Part shown: piece by piece, positions 14,976 to 19,110 of the stretch
Numbering within the stretch: the first letter of the stretch is position 1
Layout of the letters: every line of letters starts with the position of its first letter
Source of the DNA: DATLFP01 sp035540955
Lineage (GTDB): Bacteria > Actinomycetota > Acidimicrobiia > Acidimicrobiales > CADCSY01
Reading direction: 5' to 3'
NCBI GenBank assembly: GCA_035540955.1
Contig: DATLFP010000059.1
Span: forward strand, 1-19,110
Length of the DNA stretch: 19,110 bases
Translations under genes and position numbers: made by a program
Notes under the pieces: generated by a model
Told to the model about the DNA's origin: nothing
What the model saw: the letters and a program-made list of their open reading frames with translations, nothing else
Database searches by the model: none

Positions 14976-14982
14976 CGAACTC

Positions 14983-16263
14983 ATGTTCTGGACCGTGATC
15001 GACCCCGCCGCCCTCGAGGACGACGACCTGACCCAGCACCTGGCCGCGCTGGAGCGGGCCCAACGGGAGATCGACGCCGCCCGGGCGGCGGCCATCGCCG
15101 AGTGGGACCGTCGCCAGGTGTGGGCCGACGACGGCTCGGCGGCGGCCGCCAGCCGGCTGGCGCGGGAGACCGGCATCGCCGGCAGCACGGCGCGGGAGCG
15201 GGTCAGGGTCACCCGCAAGCTCTCCGACATGCCCGCCACCCGCGACGCGCTGCACGCGCATCGCATCGGCTGGTCGAAGGCCCGGCTCCTCGCCGCCGCC
15301 TGCAACGACCGCACCGCCGAGGCGTTCGCCCGCGACGAGGCCACCCTCGTGGAGCAGGCGTGCCGGTTCACGGTGGATCAGCTCGAGGTGTTCCTCCGCA
15401 ACTGGCGCCGGCTGGTCGATCCCGACGGCGCCAACGCCGACGCGGACGCGATGCACGAGCGCCAGTTCGTGCAGCTCGACGAGTCGTGGGCCGGCGAGGG
15501 CTTCCTGCGCGGCCGGCTCTCCCCCGAGGCCTTCGCCATCGTCAAGAGCGTGCTCGACCGGCTCGCCGACGAGATCTACCGAGCCGAGCGAGCCGAGCGG
15601 AAGGCGCTCGAGGCGGCCGGCGCCGACGACCCGACCGGCGATGCACCTGCATCGCTCGAGCCCCGCATCGCCACCCGATCCGAGCGGCTCGCCGAGGCGC
15701 TCGTCGAGATGGCCCGGCGGGCGAGCGCCAACACCGATGCAGCTGCATCGGGGGCCAGGGTCAGCCCCGCCTCACCACTCCTCCTCCTCACCATGAACGT
15801 CGACCGCTACCGCGACCTGCTCACCCAGACCGGCTCCGGCACCCCGCTGGCCGGCGCCACCGCCACCCGGCTCGCCTGCGACGCCGCCATCGCCCGGGTG
15901 CTCAGCTCGGCCGAGGGGGAGCCCGTCGACCTCGGCCGGACCTCGCGCCTGCCGAGCCCGGCCCAGCGCCGCGCCCTCGCCACCCAGTGGACGGGCTGCG
16001 CGTTCCCCGGCTGTGACCGGCCCTTCGCCTGGTGCCAGATCCACCACGTGCACCACTGGACCGCCGGCGGCCCGACGGATCTCGACAACCTCCTCCCGCT
16101 GTGCTCCCGGCACCACCACCTCCAGCACCAGGGCGTGTTCGGCATCGAGCGCAGCGACGACGGGTTCCGCTTCACCCGCGCCGACGGCCGGCCGATCGGC
16201 CCCGCCAACCCCACCGTGCCCAAGCTGCTCGCCGCCCTCGGCGACCTCGCCCGCGCCGCCTGA
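14983..16263 (+). CDS. DUF222/HNH endonuclease-like protein (13E12 repeat family type)
   Basis: 426 residues from ATG 14983. The N-terminal 300 residues are the helical DUF222 type (EIDAARAAAIAEWDRRQVW, TGIAGSTARERVRVTRKLSDMP, GRLSPEAFAIVKSVLDRL). The C-terminal HNH nuclease has C339 and C344 (CAFPGC), H354-H355 (QIHHVHHW), the DLDNLLPLC turn with N369 and C374, and the RHHHLQH end (H377-H379). The site looks complete. These genes are multicopy in many actinobacteria (M. tuberculosis 13E12 family). Their biological role is unclear; homing or repeat-associated mobility has been suggested. Between the DUF222 and HNH parts, two GATGCA/TGCATC palindromes are embedded in frame. Confidence 0.9.
   Translation: MFWTVIDPAALEDDDLTQHLAALERAQREIDAARAAAIAEWDRRQVWADDGSAAAASRLARETGIAGSTARERVRVTRKLSDMPATRDALHAHRIGWSKARLLAAACNDRTAEAFARDEATLVEQACRFTVDQLEVFLRNWRRLVDPDGANADADAMHERQFVQLDESWAGEGFLRGRLSPEAFAIVKSVLDRLADEIYRAERAERKALEAAGADDPTGDAPASLEPRIATRSERLAEALVEMARRASANTDAAASGARVSPASPLLLLTMNVDRYRDLLTQTGSGTPLAGATATRLACDAAIARVLSSAEGEPVDLGRTSRLPSPAQRRALATQWTGCAFPGCDRPFAWCQIHHVHHWTAGGPTDLDNLLPLCSRHHHLQHQGVFGIERSDDGFRFTRADGRPIGPANPTVPKLLAALGDLARAA
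15639..15654. repeat. Palindrome copy 1 (CGATGCA-CC-TGCATCG)
   Basis: Seven-base arms CGATGCA and TGCATCG flank a CC centre, in frame in the HNH gene and encoding GDAPAS. A second copy begins exactly 96 bases later. Confidence 0.75.
15735..15750. repeat. Palindrome copy 2 (CGATGCAGCTGCATCG)
   Basis: A perfect 16-base palindrome with the same arms as the copy at 15639 and a GC centre, encoding TDAAAS. The 96-base offset keeps the reading frame. Confidence 0.75.
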
Positions 16264-16266
16264 CGA

Positions 16267-16286
16267 AACCGCCGACCGGCGCGGTT
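16267..16286 (+). terminator. Weak hairpin after the HNH gene
   Basis: AACCGC at 16267-16272 pairs with GCGGTT at 16281-16286 around an eight-base loop, starting four bases after the HNH stop. It is short and without a T tract, so termination is uncertain. Confidence 0.35.
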
Positions 16287-16311
16287 CGGCGCGTCGACCA
16301 GGGAGGAACGG

Positions 16312-16515
16312 ATGCCCAACGGCGACGACGCCCACCCGCCGCACGAGGTCGTCTACGACCTCGAGGAAGCGCTCGACCTGCTCACCGCCCTCGAGGCGGC
16401 GAGGGACACGCTGCGGGACACCGAGCACCTCGCCGGCGTCCTGCTGTTGGAGGGCCAGATCCAGGTCCTTCACCGTAAACTCGGGCTCGACGACGGAGAC
16501 TCCGATGCCGGCTGA
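16312..16515 (+). CDS. Small acidic helical protein, unknown function
   Basis: 67 residues from ATG 16312, with GGAGG five bases upstream, a stronger site than most in this window. The sequence is mainly one or two amphipathic helices (VVYDLEEALDLLTALEAARDTL and EHLAGVLLLEGQIQVLHRKLGL) with an acidic end. I do not recognise a family. Its last 11 bases overlap the next small gene, which encodes an HTH-like protein, so the two are probably translated together and may work together. Confidence 0.6.
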   Translation: MPNGDDAHPPHEVVYDLEEALDLLTALEAARDTLRDTEHLAGVLLLEGQIQVLHRKLGLDDGDSDAG

Positions 16516-16690
16516 TACCACACCGACCGAACCGTTCATCGCCGCCGAAGCTGCCCGACGGCTGAACATGCCGCTCAAGGAGCTGCTGCGACTCACCGTC
16601 CACCGCAAGATCGGGTACGTAATGGTGAACGGCATCGCCCACTACCCGGAAGACGCGCTCGATGAGTACCGTCGCCACGCCGCCACCTGA
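16505..16690 (+). CDS. Small HTH (excisionase/MerR-like) protein
   Basis: 61 residues from ATG 16505. FIAAEAARRLNMPLKELLRLTVHRKIGYVMVNGIAHYPEDALDEYRR (residues 11-57) has the helix-turn-helix then beta-wing pattern of the excisionase-type HTH_17 family. In that pattern the wing reads out an Arg/Lys-Ile-Gly and a final helix begins PEDALDEY. Such proteins act as excisionases or small DNA-bending regulators. No integrase is present in the window, so a regulatory role is as likely. It overlaps the preceding acidic ORF by 11 bases. Confidence 0.65.
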   Translation: MPADTTPTEPFIAAEAARRLNMPLKELLRLTVHRKIGYVMVNGIAHYPEDALDEYRRHAAT

Positions 16691-16748
16691 ACGGTTCCAG
16701 CCTCGCTCACCAGGATCTGGGCGTCGACGCCCCGACGGCCAAGACTGA

Positions 16749-16778
16749 CGTCATACAGGCTACGCTTTCTGTATGACG
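16749..16778. promoter_or_regulatory. Palindromic operator over the -10 and start codon of the RHH/MazF operon
   Basis: Ten-base perfect arms CGTCATACAG (16749-16758) and CTGTATGACG (16769-16778) flank a ten-base spacer that contains the -10 hexamer TACGCT (16761-16766). The right arm includes the antitoxin ATG (16773). A dimer of RHH proteins bound here would block RNA polymerase and, in a leaderless transcript, cover the start of the gene. This is typical antitoxin autoregulation. Confidence 0.8.
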
Positions 16779-17024
16779 ATGCTGAGCTTCCGGGTTGACG
16801 ACGGCGACGCCGCCGCCGCTCGGCGCTGGGCCGACGCGCTCGGGATCGACCGGTCGGAGCTGCTGCGCGACGCGCTGCGAGGACACCTCGCCCGGCTGGC
16901 CGCCGAGGACGACGCCGCGGCCTGGGTCGCCAAGCCGCTCGACGACGGCGAGCGGGCGCTCGCGGCCGCGGCATCGTGGGGTCCCGCCGAGGACTGGTCG
17001 GACTGGGACGTTGCGTCGGGGTGA
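16773..17024 (+). CDS. RHH antitoxin (MazE-like)
   Basis: 83 residues. The N-terminal MTMLSFRVDDGDAAAARRWADALGIDRSELLRDALRGHLA is a ribbon-helix-helix domain (strand LSFRVD, helix, GIDRSELLR turn and helix). The tail (DDGERALAAAASWGPAEDWSDWD) is acidic with tryptophans, suited to lying in the MazF groove. The start is fixed by the leaderless -10 (TACGCT, six bases upstream) and the operator that spans it. It overlaps the toxin by 14 bases in another frame. Confidence 0.88.
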   Translation: MTMLSFRVDDGDAAAARRWADALGIDRSELLRDALRGHLARLAAEDDAAAWVAKPLDDGERALAAAASWGPAEDWSDWDVASG

Positions 17025-17319
17025 GATCTGGTTCGCGGCGACACCGGGCGGCGACCGACCGGTGCTCGTGCTCACGCGCGATCCCGTGGCCGACCACATC
17101 GGCGCCGTCCTCGTGGCTGCGCTCACGCGCACCACTCGTCACCTCGCCTCCGAGCTCGCGCTGACACCCGAGCGCGACGGCGTCCCGACCGACTGCGTCG
17201 TGAACTTCGACAACCTCCACACCCTCGAGCGCGAGCAGCTCCGCCGCATCGTCACCAGCCTGAGCCCACCGCGGATGGCCGAGGCGTGCCGCACGTTGCG
17301 CGCCGCGACGGGCTGTTGA
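17011..17319 (+). CDS. mazF: MazF/PemK-family endoribonuclease toxin
   Basis: 102 residues from TTG 17011. The family opening M-R-R-G-E-I-W-F begins exactly there. Conserved features are GGDRPVLVLTRD (R16, catalytic arginine position), VLVAALTRTTR (T39, catalytic threonine position), GVPTDCVVNFDNLHTLE and SLSPPRMAEACR. MazF toxins cleave single-stranded mRNA or other RNAs at short sites. The TTG start and the 14-base overlap with the antitoxin would keep toxin output lower than antitoxin. A truncated duplicate of its 3' end lies at 11926. The stop is 25 bases from the convergent PPOX-GAF gene. Confidence 0.92.
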   Translation: MRRGEIWFAATPGGDRPVLVLTRDPVADHIGAVLVAALTRTTRHLASELALTPERDGVPTDCVVNFDNLHTLEREQLRRIVTSLSPPRMAEACRTLRAATGC

Positions 17320-17344
17320 ACCGCGGCCCGCAGCTATCGGCGCT

Positions 17345-18733
17345 TCATCCTGGGTTGGCGACCTCCTCGAGTCGCAGGGGTGCGGCCACCACGAGGCGGA
17401 ACCGACCGCGGCCCGACTTCTCGATGCGGACCGGCGCGCCCCGCTCGTCGAGGCGGCGCTTCAGCAGGATCAGCCGGCTCTCGAAGTTGTCGCGGAACTC
17501 GGGCAGCTCGAGGGTCGGGTCGAGCCGCACCTCGCGGTTGGTGAACTCCACCCGGCCCTCCCGCTGGTGGTGGCCGAGCAGCGACCACAGGATGCGGCCC
17601 GCCACGCCCTTGATGAGGTAGTCGCCGTCGATGAACGTGCTGCCGTCGACGGCGAAGAACCGCACGTGGGTGGGCGGCGCCTCCGGCGGGCCGGTCGTCG
17701 GGGCCACCGGCGCGGCGGCGGCATCGGCGGCCCGCTCCCGGGCCCGCTCCGCCTCCACCGCGCTCGCCACCAGCGACGCCACCACGGTGAGCACCACCTC
17801 GTCCTCGGGCCCGAAGGCCACCGGCTCGGCGCTCTCGACGGTGAGCACCCCGACCAGCTGGCCCATCGCCACCGCCGGCACCGCCACGCGGCTCTGGGTA
17901 TCGGCGAGTCCCGGCACCGGGATCTCCCGGCCCGGCCCGATGTCGCCGTGGTCCTCGAAGGCGCGGCGCACCGTCCGGGCGTACTTCGCCATCTGCCGGA
18001 AGTTGCCGACCCGCAGCGGCTCGCACCGGTTGGCCACCATGCCGATGAGCCCCTCGCCCACCGCCACCTCCGAGCCCACGCCTTCGGCCTCGTAGCCGTG
18101 GCTGGCGATCGTGTAGAGCCGCTCGCCGCCCTCGTCGAGGAGGAGGAGCAGCGAGTGGCGGTAGCCGCCCACCTCGGCGAGGGCGGCCACCGCGCTGGCC
18201 ACCAGGGTGTCGAGGTCGCCGCACCGGTTGAGCCGGGCGGTCAGCTCGGCCACCACCTCGATGCCAGGCCCGGCCGCGGTTGTGAGGGCGGCTCGGCCGG
18301 GGCCCCCGTCGGCGTCGACGGCAGCGAGGACGCGCTCGACGTGCACGACCCGGTAGATGTCGGCGGCCCGGAGCTTGAACACGTCCTGCATCCCGGTGAG
18401 GGCGGCGGTGAGCTCGACGTCGTCGCGGAGCCGCTCGAACACCGGGCCCCGCCGCTCGGTGCGCTCGTAGACGAGCGACAGGCGGAACTGGTCGAAGGTG
18501 GTGGGGTCGATCACCAGCACGCTCGCCCGCGGGTTCTCGGCCAGGTTGCGGCTCGTCTTGGAGAAGAACTGGTTCGACAGCGCCACCCGCTCGCCGTCGA
18601 CCAGCCGGACGCGCGACAGGTAGGTGACGTTGGGTTCGCCGGCGGCGGAGGCGGTGGCGATGACCGCCGGCACCGCCCCCTCGAAGCAGGCGCGCAGATC
18701 GGTGAGGGCGACGTCGGGCGGCGGCGCGGTCAC
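17345..18733 (-). CDS. PPOX-fold/GAF/winged-helix-like fusion protein, probable sensor-regulator
   Basis: 462 residues from GTG 18733, overlapping the upstream stop by GTGA. Residues about 8-150 look like a pyridoxamine-phosphate-oxidase-type flavin-binding split barrel (PAVIATASAAGEPNVTYLSRVRLVDGERVALSNQFFSKTSRNLAENPRASVLVID). Residues about 165-345 look like a GAF domain (GDLDTLVASAVAALAE, then GEGLIGMVANRCEPLRVGN, SRVAVPAVAMGQLVGVLTVES). An Ala-rich linker leads to a C-terminal domain (about 370-462: FFAVDGSTFIDGDYLIKGVAGRILWSLL, then NFESRLILLKRRLDERGAPVRIEKSGRGRFRLVV) that reads like a winged helix. This would couple a flavin or small-ligand signal to DNA or protein binding. The domain calls are from pattern only and the ligand is unknown. 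Confidence 0.82.
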   Translation of the reverse strand: MTAPPPDVALTDLRACFEGAVPAVIATASAAGEPNVTYLSRVRLVDGERVALSNQFFSKTSRNLAENPRASVLVIDPTTFDQFRLSLVYERTERRGPVFERLRDDVELTAALTGMQDVFKLRAADIYRVVHVERVLAAVDADGGPGRAALTTAAGPGIEVVAELTARLNRCGDLDTLVASAVAALAEVGGYRHSLLLLLDEGGERLYTIASHGYEAEGVGSEVAVGEGLIGMVANRCEPLRVGNFRQMAKYARTVRRAFEDHGDIGPGREIPVPGLADTQSRVAVPAVAMGQLVGVLTVESAEPVAFGPEDEVVLTVVASLVASAVEAERARERAADAAAAPVAPTTGPPEAPPTHVRFFAVDGSTFIDGDYLIKGVAGRILWSLLGHHQREGRVEFTNREVRLDPTLELPEFRDNFESRLILLKRRLDERGAPVRIEKSGRGRFRLVVAAPLRLEEVANPG

Positions 18734-19110
18734 CGCGACGTGCCCGCCAGCGGCGTTCCGGCGGTGGGGCCCGGCGTCTGGTCGTAGAGCTCGTCGAAGG
18801 TGACGGTGGCCGCCACGTAGCCGGCCGGCAGGAGGCGCTCGAGGAGTGGCCGGGGGGTGCCGTCGCTCGCCTCGACGTCGGCGAAGAACGCGTCGGCGTA
18901 GGCGCCGGCCCGGGCCCGGTCGGCGGCGGTCGCCGGCTCGAGGGCGGCGACGGTGCCCTTCAGCTGGCGCGACCGGTTGGTGGCGACGACGGCGGCGGTC
19001 ACCGCCAGCCGACCGCCATCGGCCAGGTGCTCGAGGGCATCGCCGTCGGCGGCGGCCACCAGCAGCCGGGCCGTGAACGGCTCGCGCGACAGGACCTGCA
19101 GCCCCCACCC
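18730..19110 (-). CDS. PPOX-class flavin-binding-type protein, C-terminal part (runs off right edge)
   Basis: 127 codons are visible, open to the window edge (GWGLQVLSREPFTARLL at the edge). No convincing start is present; GTG at 19059 is internal to the fold. The pattern RLAVTAAVVATNRSRQLKGTVAAL and the closing segment TFDELYDQTPGPTAGTPL are typical of pyridoxamine-5'-phosphate-oxidase-like proteins that bind FMN, F420 or haem. The stop overlaps the start of the PPOX-GAF gene (GTGA), so the two are translated together. A paired function, for example one chain binding the cofactor and the other sensing it, is possible. Confidence 0.75.
   Translation of the reverse strand, partial: GWGLQVLSREPFTARLLVAAADGDALEHLADGGRLAVTAAVVATNRSRQLKGTVAALEPATAADRARAGAYADAFFADVEASDGTPRPLLERLLPAGYVAATVTFDELYDQTPGPTAGTPLAGTSR

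Noticed and set aside
14815..14982. Longer start for the HNH gene
   Set aside because: It would read through the divergent antitoxin gene and both promoters. The -10 TAGACT seven bases before ATG 14983 supports the shorter form.

Overview
The window is high-GC actinobacterial-type DNA. By eye it is about 62% G+C over the first 3 kb and above 70% for most of the rest. Start codons are often GTG or TTG, and several genes carry a TANNNT -10 hexamer only 6-9 bases before the start, which implies leaderless mRNAs. The FdxA-like ferredoxin, the DUF222/HNH (13E12-type) gene and the many RHH/PIN/MazF modules fit an actinomycete, possibly an acidimicrobial lineage. The lineage is a guess. I see no rRNA, tRNA, CRISPR array or transposase.

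Region 1 (1-11.1 kb) is a surface-polysaccharide locus. A leftward operon holds two GT4 glycosyltransferases followed by the start of a Wzx-type flippase that runs off the left edge. To the right are a PglE-like sugar aminotransferase overlapping a YdcF-like membrane protein, a Wzz/BY-kinase chain-length regulator with a tyrosine-rich tail, and an eight-helix membrane protein. That last protein joins a CapD/PglF-type N-terminal membrane domain to a DUF2231-like domain and has no dehydratase domain.

Within this locus lies a less ordinary set. A MauE-thioredoxin-thioredoxin membrane protein is convergent with a PqqD-like/Tat-like/22-cysteine protein, and a perfect hairpin separates the two. A PF14907-type nucleotidyltransferase-like protein is divergent from the Cys-rich gene. 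An HPr-kinase-like P-loop protein lies 3.7 kb further on. I infer a redox-maturation pair (MauE/MauD-like enzyme and Cys-rich client) accompanied by the PqqD/HprK/NTase accessory trio known from some lasso-peptide and polysaccharide loci.

Region 2 (11.9-17.3 kb) is rich in toxin-antitoxin genes. It has an RHH/PIN pair, a possible degraded RelE-like pair divergent from it, an AbrB/PIN pair, an RHH/MazF pair with a clear palindromic operator, and a 79-base relic of a mazF 3' end. The relic and the intact mazF form a direct repeat around the region. Mixed in are a ferredoxin, a DUF2231 membrane protein, an HNH endonuclease and two small ORFs, one HTH-like.

Region 3 (17.3-19.1 kb) is a leftward pair of coupled genes: a PPOX-fold flavin-binding-type protein (cut by the right edge) and a PPOX-GAF-winged-helix-like fusion, probably a sensor-regulator.
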